In this document: one piece after another, positions 27,341 through 35,074 of the stretch
Layout of the letters: each line of letters begins with the position of its first letter
Position numbering within the stretch: position 1 is the first letter of the stretch
Assembly (NCBI RefSeq): GCF_003003995.1
Contig: NZ_PVWF01000013.1
Span: 1 to 61,143, forward strand
Length of the DNA: 61,143 nucleotides
Direction: 5' to 3'
Source: Pleurocapsa sp. CCALA 161
GTDB lineage: Bacteria; Cyanobacteriota; Cyanobacteriia; Cyanobacteriales; Xenococcaceae
Notes under the pieces: model-generated
Told to the model about the DNA's origin: nothing
What the model saw: the letters and a program-made list of their open reading frames with translations, nothing else
Database searches by the model: none
Position numbers and translations under genes: made by a program

Positions 27341-28924
27341 ATGAAAGAGATAGCTGTAGCTAGAATAAACGATCTGCAAAACGGGCAAATGCAGCAGATT
27401 GAAGTAGAAAACTCACAAATATTATTATCTAAAATCAACGATCAATACTACGCTACTAGCGCATTCTGCACCCACTATGGCGCACCTTTAGCCAAAGGGA
27501 TCTTGTGTGGCGAAAGAATAGTCTGTCCTTGGCACAATGCCTGTTTTAATGCGATCGCTGGACAGCAGGAAGAACCTCCTGGCTTAGATTCTCTAACTCA
27601 TTTTGCGGTCAGAGTTGAAGGGGAACAGGTGTTAGTCAATTTACCTGACGAAATACCTCAGCAGCGTACTTTGTCAATGGCAAGACACGAACCGAGTATA
27701 GATTCTCGTACCTTTGTGGTTTTAGGTGCAGGTGCAGCAGGCATGGCAGCAGTAGAAATGCTGCGTCAACAGGGTTTTCAAGGCAAGATCGTCTTCATCA
27801 GTGCTGAACCAAAGTTACCTTACGACCGTACCAAGTTAAGCAAAAACTATCTTCAAGGTAATGGCACAGCAGATAGTTTATCTGTGCGAGACTGTCAATT
27901 TTATGATGACCACGACATTGAATTACGTTTTGGTCAAGCTGTAACTGAAGTTGATGCTGTAAATAAGAAAATTATCTTTACCGATCTTTCTGAACTTGAA
28001 TTTGATTCGCTACTGTTGGCAACTGGCGGTTTAGCACGAAAACTAGACGTTCCTGGCTCTGATTTGGCTCATATTTTTACTGTCCGTCAGCCTGAAGATG
28101 CTGATTCGATTTTAAATACAGTAAAAAATGCTCAAAAAGCTGTGGTAATTGGTTCTAGCTTTATCGGGATGGAAGCAGCCGCCAGCTTGAATCAGCAAGG
28201 ATTAGATGTCACTGTAGTTTCGCCGAGCAAAGTTCCTTTCGAAAAAATTTTAGGTGAACAACTTGGCATGATGTTTCAACAGGTTCATCAATCAAAGGGA
28301 GTTAAGTTTAAGTTTGAGACTAAAGCTGTCGAATTTATTGGCAATAAACAGGTTGAGAAAGTAGTTTTAGATGATGGAACTGAGTTAGCTGCGGATCTGG
28401 TTGTTTTAGGAGTTGGTGTTAAACCAAATACTAGTTATCTCAAAGGAATCAAACTAAACGAAAAAGACCACAGTATTCCTGTTAATAATTATCTACAAAC
28501 CGAAATTAACGATATTTATGCTGCGGGGGATATTGCTCAATTTCCCTACGCACCTATGAATAAATCAACGCGCATTGAACATTGGCGTTTGGCAGCACAG
28601 CAAGGCAGAATTGCAGCAGCCAATATGCTTAAGCATAATCAACGCAAAGTAGAGCAAATCGTACCATTTTTTTGGTCAGGTCAATACGATCTCAAGCTGC
28701 GCTATGTCGGTCATGCAGAGAAGTGGGATGAAATTAAAATAGCAGGAGACTTAGAGTCCGCATTTCTGGCATATTACATCAAGGACGATCAAATTATGGC
28801 AGTGGCAGGAATGAATCGCGATCGCGATTTGGCAGCAATTTCCGAATTAATGCGCCTTCAACAAATGCCCCAGGCAGCAGCAGTCAAAGATGATACTGAA
28901 ATTAATTGGCTTGACATGATTTGA
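27341..28924 (+). CDS. Rieske-domain FAD/NAD(P) oxidoreductase (AIFM3-like)
   Basis: A 527-residue fusion. Residues 1-105 are a Rieske [2Fe-2S] domain with ligands C43, H45, C62 and H65 (CTHYGAPL and CPWHNACF). Residues 120-420 are a two-dinucleotide-fold reductase with FAD motif GAGAAG near 128, PYDRTKLSK near 165, an NAD(P) motif (VVIGSSFIGME) and the FAD-binding YAAGDIAQFP. The C-terminal domain is ferredoxin-reductase like. It likely passes electrons from NAD(P)H through FAD to the Rieske cluster or back. It lies 46 bases upstream of a GMC oxidoreductase, so they are probably co-expressed. Confidence 0.93.
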   Translation: MKEIAVARINDLQNGQMQQIEVENSQILLSKINDQYYATSAFCTHYGAPLAKGILCGERIVCPWHNACFNAIAGQQEEPPGLDSLTHFAVRVEGEQVLVNLPDEIPQQRTLSMARHEPSIDSRTFVVLGAGAAGMAAVEMLRQQGFQGKIVFISAEPKLPYDRTKLSKNYLQGNGTADSLSVRDCQFYDDHDIELRFGQAVTEVDAVNKKIIFTDLSELEFDSLLLATGGLARKLDVPGSDLAHIFTVRQPEDADSILNTVKNAQKAVVIGSSFIGMEAAASLNQQGLDVTVVSPSKVPFEKILGEQLGMMFQQVHQSKGVKFKFETKAVEFIGNKQVEKVVLDDGTELAADLVVLGVGVKPNTSYLKGIKLNEKDHSIPVNNYLQTEINDIYAAGDIAQFPYAPMNKSTRIEHWRLAAQQGRIAAANMLKHNQRKVEQIVPFFWSGQYDLKLRYVGHAEKWDEIKIAGDLESAFLAYYIKDDQIMAVAGMNRDRDLAAISELMRLQQMPQAAAVKDDTEINWLDMI

Positions 28925-28943
28925 ACAAAAAAAGTAATAATAC

Positions 28944-28971
28944 TTAATAATCAGCAATTAATAATCAGCAA
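28944..28971. repeat. 14-base tandem duplication abutting the GMC start
   Basis: TTAATAATCAGCAA is present twice, back to back, in the 46-base gap. The final A of the second copy is the A of the GMC start codon. There is no Shine-Dalgarno in or near it, so the duplication shapes the leader of the second gene in the redox pair. Confidence 0.65.
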
Positions 28972-30488
28972 TGAATCACTACGACATAATAATCATCGGT
29001 GCAGGTGCAGGTGGCGGAACTGCCGCCTATTCCCTTGCCCCTACAGGTAAACGTATTTTAATTATCGAACGCGGTGGATATCTCCCCAAAGAAGACGATA
29101 ATTGGAACCCTGAAGCCATTTTTCAGCGCCGAAAATATCAGGTAGAAGAGCAATGGCTAGACCATGAAAACAACAGTTTTAAACCCCAAGCGTTTTATAA
29201 CGTGGGAGGCAATACCAAAGTCTATGGTGCAGCCTTGCAAAGAATGCGCGAGCAAGATTTTGGCGAAGTTAACCATCTTGCAGGAGTTTCACCAGCTTGG
29301 GAACTAACCTACCAGGATATGGAACCTTATTACACTCGCGCAGAAAGCATTTTTAAAGTTCACGGAACAAAAGGGGAAGATATTACCGAGCCACCAATGT
29401 CGGCGGAATATCCATTTCCTGCTTTGCCCCACGAACCACGAATGCAGGAGGTAGCCGATGAGTTAGGCAAGCTGGGTTTACATCCTCATCATTTAACCCT
29501 AGCAGTCGATCGCAACGTTGATGATCCTGATAATAGTCCCTGTATTCGCTGTGGCACTTGTGACCCCTATCCTTGTAAAATTGATGCTAAATTAGATGCT
29601 CAAATTGCCTGTGTCGATCCTGCTACGGCATACGACAATGTAGAAATTAAGATTAATACCCTAGTGACTAAGTTAATCACTGACGATAGTGGTCAAAAAG
29701 TCACCGCAGTTGAGGTCGAAGTCGAGGGCAATAAAGCACAATATACCGCCGATACTTTCATCGTTTCCTGTGGTTCGATCAACTCCGCAGCTTTATTATT
29801 AAGGTCTAAAAACGAACATCATCCCGATGGCTTAGGCAATTCTTCAGGAATGTTGGGTCGCAACCTGATGTTACATAACCATTCTTCCGTAGTGGCGATC
29901 GCCGAAAAACCAAATCCAGTTAAATTTCAAAAAACTCTCGGCTTTAACGACTTCTATTTTGGTAGTCCCGATCACGACTATCCCCTCGGACAAATTCAGA
30001 TGACGGGTAAGTCTAAATGGAATCGCTTGGCGCTTTTTGCCCCTGGTTCTATACCTCAGCCTACCTTAGAATATATGGCGGATCACGCCGTTGACTGGTG
30101 GCTCACTAGTGAAGATTTGCCCGATCCCAATAACCGCGTGACGGTTACTGAAGAAGGCAAAATCAAAGTAGATTTCACCCGCAATAATCTTAAGGCTCAT
30201 GAAGATTTTGTCGATATGTGGCAAAGTTATCTGCGTAAAATAGATTTTTTTCTCTTCATGGTCAATACAGTGCCTCTATCGGCCGTTTGGCATCAGGTTG
30301 GTACATGTAAATTTGGTTCAGACCCCAAAACTAATGTTCTTGACCTCAATTGCCGTACTCACGACCTCGATAACCTGTATGTGGTTGATGGCAGTTTCTT
30401 TCCTTCTATGGGTGCAGTAAATCCTACCTTGACCATTGTGGCCAATGCTTTACGAGTAGCGGATCATCTCAAAGATAGTTTAGGCTAG
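28971..30488 (+). CDS. GMC-family FAD oxidoreductase with four-Cys cluster
   Basis: A 505-residue glucose-methanol-choline-type enzyme. The FAD fold starts at IIGAGAGGGTAA (8-19), NVGGNTKVYGAAL (77-89) is the flavin-attachment region, and the C-terminal WHQVGTCKFG plus MGAVNPTLT hold the active-site His and Asn. A stretch at C191, C194, C197 and C202 (CIRCGTCDPYPC) has the C-x2-C-x2-C-x4-C spacing that could hold an Fe-S cluster or metal. It follows the Rieske-FAD reductase gene, suggesting electron exchange between the two. The substrate (alcohol, sugar or other) is unknown. Confidence 0.9.
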   Translation: MNHYDIIIIGAGAGGGTAAYSLAPTGKRILIIERGGYLPKEDDNWNPEAIFQRRKYQVEEQWLDHENNSFKPQAFYNVGGNTKVYGAALQRMREQDFGEVNHLAGVSPAWELTYQDMEPYYTRAESIFKVHGTKGEDITEPPMSAEYPFPALPHEPRMQEVADELGKLGLHPHHLTLAVDRNVDDPDNSPCIRCGTCDPYPCKIDAKLDAQIACVDPATAYDNVEIKINTLVTKLITDDSGQKVTAVEVEVEGNKAQYTADTFIVSCGSINSAALLLRSKNEHHPDGLGNSSGMLGRNLMLHNHSSVVAIAEKPNPVKFQKTLGFNDFYFGSPDHDYPLGQIQMTGKSKWNRLALFAPGSIPQPTLEYMADHAVDWWLTSEDLPDPNNRVTVTEEGKIKVDFTRNNLKAHEDFVDMWQSYLRKIDFFLFMVNTVPLSAVWHQVGTCKFGSDPKTNVLDLNCRTHDLDNLYVVDGSFFPSMGAVNPTLTIVANALRVADHLKDSLG

Positions 30489-30520
30489 ACAATTACGGTC
30501 GTTTTCAGATGAATAGACTC

Positions 30521-30585
30521 CGTTTTCTAGAAGCAGTCCTCAAGGACTAGGCAGCTTTTCTGTGGGAAGCTTCCTATAGAAAACG
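30521..30585. repeat. branched inverted-repeat element 1
   Basis: An outer imperfect stem (30521-30534 with 30569-30585, CGTTTTCTAGAAGC against GCTTCC(TA)TAGAAAACG) encloses a perfect hairpin AGTCCT-CA-AGGACT at 30535-30548. A second weak hairpin (AGCTTTTC/GGAAGCT) competes with the outer stem. As RNA or extruded DNA it would be a compact branched fold. It is about 33 bases past the GMC stop. Confidence 0.6.
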
Positions 30586-30703
30586 CGCCGTGTAACTTCG
30601 TGTCGTACCGCTCAGTTAGGTGCTTGTCCTGCTTAGTTTGGGGGTTTTCCCCAAGACCCCTAAAGCGATTGTCTTAGATGTCAAGTTTAATTTGTCTTAA
30701 AGA

Positions 30704-30732
30704 GCGATGCCTTCGGCTAGCTTCGCAATCGC
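30704..30732. repeat. HIP1-type hairpin repeat, copy 2
   Basis: A 29-base element from GCGATGCC to CGCAATCGC containing TTCGGCTAGCTTCG. It shares GCGAT and ATCGC termini with the elements at 2651, 39378, 39929 and 42815. Confidence 0.5.
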
Positions 30733-30814
30733 TAAGAATAAAATTAACCCAGGACAATTTTCAGCTATTAGTTATTAGCTTTTGAGACATTTTTTATGAA
30801 TTTTCACTCCTTCT

Positions 30815-31206
30815 AAAGCGATCGCCCAAATTCGGCAGGAATTTCCCCACGCCCGCATTACTATCCTCACTACCTACGACACCGATGAGGATATTTGCTC
30901 AAAGATAGTAAAATGGCGGAACTAATTGATACGGTACGTAAAGTCAGTGCCAATCAGAAATACATTCCCCCTGCTGTGGGTGCTAAACTAGCCGAACGCA
31001 TCAACCTCCCCCAACTGAGCGATCGCGAACGGGAAGTCTTAAAATTAATGAGTGAAGGCCAAACCAATCAGGGTATTGCCGAGAAACTTTCTCTTAGCGA
31101 GAGTACGGTAGAATTTCACATTAATAATATTTTCAGCAAGTTAGGAGTCAGCGATCGCACCCAGGCAGTTTTGATTGCGATTAGACGGAGTATTGGCAAT
31201 TTATAG
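30815..31206 (+). pseudogene. broken NarL/LuxR-type response regulator
   Basis: The second half of a receiver domain is readable at 30815-30895 (KAIAQIRQEFPHARI, then TTYDTDEDI). The frame then shifts, and the remainder resumes at 30895 with LLKDSKMAELIDTVRKV. It ends in a complete LuxR helix-turn-helix (LSDREREVLKLMSEGQTNQGIAEKL, STVEFHINNIFSKLGV). Intact relatives have about a dozen more residues between DEDI and LLKD, so an out-of-frame deletion occurred there. The first two thirds of the receiver, including the phospho-Asp, are missing. A 103-residue piece from 30895 could still be translated as a bare DNA-binding domain. Confidence 0.82.
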
Positions 31207-31616
31207 TTTTGGTAGTTTAAAAGGCGTAAGGATAAAAGAAGAACTAGATTAGTAGTGTTAATTAAGTTTTGTTTTTCTTGGTTGATTACTATCTTCATGC
31301 TCTGTTATTGAACCTGTCTAAAATAGGTAATTTGTAAAGTTATGAATCACAAGTAAGAGCATCTGTAATTACACACTGGACAGTCAATTGGCAAACTGTT
31401 AGTTTTGAGCGGGTATTTGGGAACTCTTAAAAATAAGGCTAAGGAAGTTCTCGTATTTCAGAATTAATTAACCCTTGGTTGCGGTGCTTACCAAAGTAAG
31501 GCCGCTTTTGGGTAAGATGATTATTACCCAAAACGCACCGTAAAGTAGTTGAAATCAGCTACCAGCCTGAAAACACAACTTCTTTCATAAGTTAACTTAT
31601 ATTGAATTTACATAAA
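31207..31616. other. leader / intergenic region before the acidic repeat protein
   Basis: 410 bases with no credible gene. The 3' part carries the branched inverted repeat at 31482-31540, which ends 76 bases before the ATG of the acidic repeat protein. It could be an RNA element in that gene's 5' leader or the end of the decayed upstream locus. Confidence 0.5.
31482..31540. repeat. branched inverted-repeat element 2 upstream of acidic repeat protein
   Basis: The outer stem CGGTGC/GCACCG (31482-31487, 31535-31540) encloses two hairpins: CTTAC-CAAA-GTAAG (31487-31500) and the perfect 10-base TTTTGGGTAA/TTACCCAAAA (31506-31515, 31524-31533). The result is a near-ideal three-way junction in about 59 bases. 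Its sequence is unrelated to element 1. Confidence 0.65.
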
Positions 31617-34118
31617 ATGAAATCAGCCAAAATTGTTAATAAAATTCTGCTAATTTCTCTTGCTTTTGGTAGCGTAACCGTCGTTGCTGGAATCTTGTTA
31701 GCAAAGGAAAATAAAAAAGCCCTGATCGGCTTAGGTGCGACTGCTTCTGTAGCCAGTATTGCTGGAATGTTAGCAACTAGCAGCCAAAAGAAATTTAATG
31801 AGAATCAAGAAGAAAAACAATCGGATAATCGAGTAACAGAACTCAATAGTCAAGAAAGCATACTAGGTCAATCTGTTGCTAACGAAATCGAAGAAACACA
31901 GATCCCAGAGGCTAGTGTTAGTTCATTTCCCGTCGAACAAAATCAGCTATGGGATGAGCCTGTTAGCGATCTAATGAATGAGCAACTTGAGACAAAACAT
32001 GAACTTGAGCAGCAAAATAGTTTTGCTTTAGAAGATCATGGACAAGATTTAGAAACAAAAAATAATTATTCAAACTCAAAATTAGAAAATTTCTCGGTTG
32101 AAAACGAAGTATTAGAACAAGTTATTTCTCCTATTGAAGAACAATCTTTTCAGGAAACTTCATTAGAGTCAGATATATTTAACAATGAATTAGTGACTGC
32201 TCAAAATTCTATAGAAGAGGAAATTGAAGACATTACAGGAAATACATCAGCAAATCTTAATCCTTTCGCTAATTCAGCAGATTTAACTGAATCCAGTCAA
32301 AGCGAAGAAGTTGCTGATCTGGAAATAGTAAATAAATTAATTGGAACATTCGAGCCAACTGAAATAGATACGAGTGAAGACTTTACTAATGAAGACTCTG
32401 ATGAGCTATTCATGGAAGAATCTGATTTAGAAGAAGCAGAATTTAGTTCAGAATTTAGTTCAGAATTTAGTTTCGACGATGAATCGCCCATGAGTTCAGA
32501 GTCTGAGGACATGGACTTTGAGGCAATGCCCATGGCTGATGCTGAGTCTATCGAAGAGTTAGCTACAGAAGATGAATCTCCTGCCGAATTTAGTTTTGAT
32601 GACTCTCCAGCGATCGCCATAGAAGCAGAATTTAGTTCAGAATTTAGTTTCGACGATGAATCGCCCATGAGTTCAGAGTCTGAGGACATGGACTTTGAAG
32701 CAATGCCCATGGCTGATGCTGAGTCTATCGAAGAGTTAGCTACAGAAGATGAATCTCCTGCCGAATTTAGTTTTGATGACTCTCCAGCGATCGCCATAGA
32801 AGCAGAATTTAGTTCAGAATTTAGTTTCGACGATGAATCGCCCATGAGTTTAGAGTCTGAGGACATGGACTTTGAAGCAATGCCCATGGCTGATGCTGAG
32901 TCTATCGAAGAGTTAGCTACAGAAGATGAATCTCCTGCCGAATTTAGTTTTGATGACTCTCCAGCGATCGCCATAGAAGCAGAATTTAGTTCAGAATTTA
33001 GTTTCGACGATGAATCGCCCATGAGTTCAGAGTCTGAGGACATGGACTTTGAAGCAATGCCCATGGCTGACGCTGAGTCTGATGAGTCCATCGAAGAGTT
33101 GGTCACAGAAGATGAATCTCCTGCCGAATTTAGTTTTGATGACTCTCCAGCGATCGCTACAGAAGCAGAATTTAGTTTCGACGATGAATCGCCCATGAGT
33201 TCAGAGTCTGAGGATATGGACTTTGAGGCGATGCCTGTTGCTGATGCTGATTTTGATGATTTGATGGGCGAGTTGGTAGTGGATGATCAATTCTCTTCAG
33301 AATTTAATTTTGATGATCAATCGGACGATCAATCCGCGATCGCTACTGAATTAGAATCTAATGAACAAGAACCAATGGAAGATGAGCAATCTTCTATGGA
33401 ATTTAGCTTCGACGACGAATCAAATATGAGTTCAGAGTCTAATAATATAGACTTTGAAGCAATGTTAATGGTTGATGATGAGTCTACTGAGTCTTCCGTG
33501 GAATTTAGCTTTGAAGATTCATCGGCGATCGCTTCTAACGCTGAAGAATTTATGGGTCAGTTTGTTGACGAAGACGATTCTTCTGAGGAAATAAATCTGG
33601 ATAATATTTCAGAGATGAATTCAGAATCAGATGAATTTAGTTTGAATCTTTCAGATGGTTCAGAAGCATTAAATGCAGAAGTTTTAAACACTTCTGAACC
33701 AAATGAGTTTATGCAAGAATTAGTTGATGATCATGAATTAGCATTAAATAAATTGACTTTTGAGTCAGAACAGGATTTAGCGATCTCTGAAGAGTCTGAC
33801 TCTGATGAATTTATGGCTGCTTTTAACAATGCAGATGAATCCTTCCAAGAGTTAAGCTTTGAAGAAGCTTCTACTGAAGAGTCTGACTTTGATGAACTTA
33901 TGGGAGCATTTTCTGATGAGAGTCAATCCTCAACTGATCAACTAAATAATGCTGATTCAGATGTATTTGATGTTATTAATGCTATTGACAAAAAGCTAGA
34001 CGAGTTAACCGAAATTTCTGACGATTCTTTAGGAGAATTAAATGATTTATTAGGTTCAATTCAAGATAATTTTTCTCAGAAAGAGGAAGAGCTGAAGGAA
34101 ATTAATCGAGACAAATAA
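31617..34118 (+). CDS. membrane-anchored, highly acidic protein with 59-residue tandem repeats
   Basis: About 833 residues from the ATG at 31617 (a TTG at 31602 is in frame). Two hydrophobic segments at about 9-29 and 34-55 anchor it. Everything after is Glu/Asp/Ser-rich and probably disordered. Residues about 280-540 hold four to five copies of a 59-residue unit (EFSFDDESPMSSESEDMDFE, then AMPMADAESIEELATEDESP). The C-terminal ~45 residues (AIDKKLDELTEISDDSLGEL and on) look like a coiled coil. The extreme charge suggests cation binding, an entropic brush or a scaffold. I recognise no family. The terminator at 34172 ends the transcript. Confidence 0.8.
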   Translation: MKSAKIVNKILLISLAFGSVTVVAGILLAKENKKALIGLGATASVASIAGMLATSSQKKFNENQEEKQSDNRVTELNSQESILGQSVANEIEETQIPEASVSSFPVEQNQLWDEPVSDLMNEQLETKHELEQQNSFALEDHGQDLETKNNYSNSKLENFSVENEVLEQVISPIEEQSFQETSLESDIFNNELVTAQNSIEEEIEDITGNTSANLNPFANSADLTESSQSEEVADLEIVNKLIGTFEPTEIDTSEDFTNEDSDELFMEESDLEEAEFSSEFSSEFSFDDESPMSSESEDMDFEAMPMADAESIEELATEDESPAEFSFDDSPAIAIEAEFSSEFSFDDESPMSSESEDMDFEAMPMADAESIEELATEDESPAEFSFDDSPAIAIEAEFSSEFSFDDESPMSLESEDMDFEAMPMADAESIEELATEDESPAEFSFDDSPAIAIEAEFSSEFSFDDESPMSSESEDMDFEAMPMADAESDESIEELVTEDESPAEFSFDDSPAIATEAEFSFDDESPMSSESEDMDFEAMPVADADFDDLMGELVVDDQFSSEFNFDDQSDDQSAIATELESNEQEPMEDEQSSMEFSFDDESNMSSESNNIDFEAMLMVDDESTESSVEFSFEDSSAIASNAEEFMGQFVDEDDSSEEINLDNISEMNSESDEFSLNLSDGSEALNAEVLNTSEPNEFMQELVDDHELALNKLTFESEQDLAISEESDSDEFMAAFNNADESFQELSFEEASTEESDFDELMGAFSDESQSSTDQLNNADSDVFDVINAIDKKLDELTEISDDSLGELNDLLGSIQDNFSQKEEELKEINRDK
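32449..33230 (+). repeat. 177-bp coding tandem repeat
   Basis: Units begin at 32461, 32638, 32815 and 32992 with exactly 177-base spacing (59 codons), and a shorter fifth begins at 33166. Copies 1-3 differ by only one or two bases from each other. Copy 4 has a 9-base insertion (DES) and lacks a 12-base sub-repeat. The 12-base GAATTTAGTTCA sub-repeat is itself multiplied at the 5' edge. Each full unit carries a GCGATCGC octamer. Confidence 0.95.
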
Positions 34119-34171
34119 GATCGACAGTTGACGGCATTTGTGTTTAATCTGTTTAAGTAAATTTATCCAAG

Positions 34172-34203
34172 ACCTAGATTGATTATTGATCTAGGTTTTT
34201 TTT
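34172..34203 (+). terminator. terminator of the acidic repeat gene
   Basis: ACCTAGAT/ATCTAGGT stem with a nine-base loop followed by eight T, 54 bases after the stop. A standard factor-independent terminator. Confidence 0.85.
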
Positions 34204-34290
34204 ACAAATATTGTTTGATCAAGATTACCAGTTCAAGAATTGATAGACTAGGCAGTATATATAGCAAGAATCAAGTACAGCAAAATAGCA

Positions 34291-35067
34291 ATGGGAACAG
34301 AACAAATCACTTATCTATCCAGTCGGGAAATTGAAAAAATGCGTCGAGCAGGAGCTTTAGCTGCGGAATTATTAGATTTTTTAGAACCCATGGTTAAACC
34401 TGGAGTCAGCACTCTGGAAATCAATGATGCTGCCGAACAATGGACGCAAGAAAAAGGAGCAGTTAGCGCGCCTTTAGGATACGGACCCAAAGAAAATCCG
34501 TTCCCTGGTTCTCTTTGTACCAGCGTTAATGAAGTGATTTGTCACGGCATTCCCAATGCTAAGCAAATCCTTAAAAATGGCGACATCATTAATATTGATG
34601 TAACTCCGATTGTTGATGGTTATCACGGAGATACTTCTAAAACCTTTTTTGTCGGAACTCCTTCAGCAACAGCGAGAAAATTAGTGGAAGTTACCGAGGA
34701 ATGCCTTAGAAGAGGAATTGCTGCGGTCAAACCAGGCGCTAGAATTAATGATATTGGAGCCGCCATCCAAGAGTATGCTGAACAGCAGGGCTTTTCTGTC
34801 GTCAGAGACTTTGTTGGTCATGGAGTAAGCCATATTTTTCATACTGCCCCTCAAATCCCTCATTATTATGATCCTAGGCAAAAGAAAAAGATTAAGCCTG
34901 GTATGGTGTTTACCATTGAGCCAATGATTAATGAAGGAACATGGGAAGCCGTTATGCTTGATGATGGTTGGACTGCTATTACTAAAGACAAGAAGCTCTC
35001 GGCTCAGTTTGAGCATACTATTGCCGTAACTAAGGATGGGGTAGATATTCTAACCCAAGTTAATTGA
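34291..35067 (+). CDS. map: methionine aminopeptidase type I
   Basis: Removes the N-terminal Met from new proteins. The 258-residue length fits a type I enzyme with a short extension. The dimetal ligands are all visible: the Asp pair in NIDVTPIVDGYHGDTSK, His in GHGVSHIFHTAP, Glu in FTIEPMI and Glu in QFEHTI, together with CHGIPN. It is a single gene converging with prmA, with seven bases between stops. Cyanobacteria often have several map paralogues, and which one this is cannot be told. Confidence 0.95.
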   Translation: MGTEQITYLSSREIEKMRRAGALAAELLDFLEPMVKPGVSTLEINDAAEQWTQEKGAVSAPLGYGPKENPFPGSLCTSVNEVICHGIPNAKQILKNGDIINIDVTPIVDGYHGDTSKTFFVGTPSATARKLVEVTEECLRRGIAAVKPGARINDIGAAIQEYAEQQGFSVVRDFVGHGVSHIFHTAPQIPHYYDPRQKKKIKPGMVFTIEPMINEGTWEAVMLDDGWTAITKDKKLSAQFEHTIAVTKDGVDILTQVN

Positions 35068-35074
35068 AGCAAAA

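Larger units (their letters stand above)
30489..30814. other. degenerate intergenic stretch
   Basis: 326 bases after the GMC gene with no reading frame that looks coding. It contains the branched inverted repeat at 30521-30585, a G/C-run motif near 30640-30662 (GGGGGTTTTCCCCAAGACCCC) and the HIP1-type hairpin repeat at 30704-30732. The next recognisable coding DNA is a broken regulator gene. Confidence 0.5.

Noticed and set aside
30630-30665. G/C-run motif considered as an insertion-sequence end
   Set aside because: No transposase fragment or matching second end was found nearby.
32297-33196. 299-codon open frame on the minus strand opposite the acidic repeat protein
   Set aside because: It is the shadow of the repetitive acidic gene. 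It is built from the same repeat read backwards (Ser/Ala-rich), has no ribosome site, and its length follows from the lack of stop complements in the repeat.
32461-33200. Regularly spaced repeats considered as a CRISPR array
   Set aside because: The 177-base units are contiguous, code in one frame and have no unique spacers.
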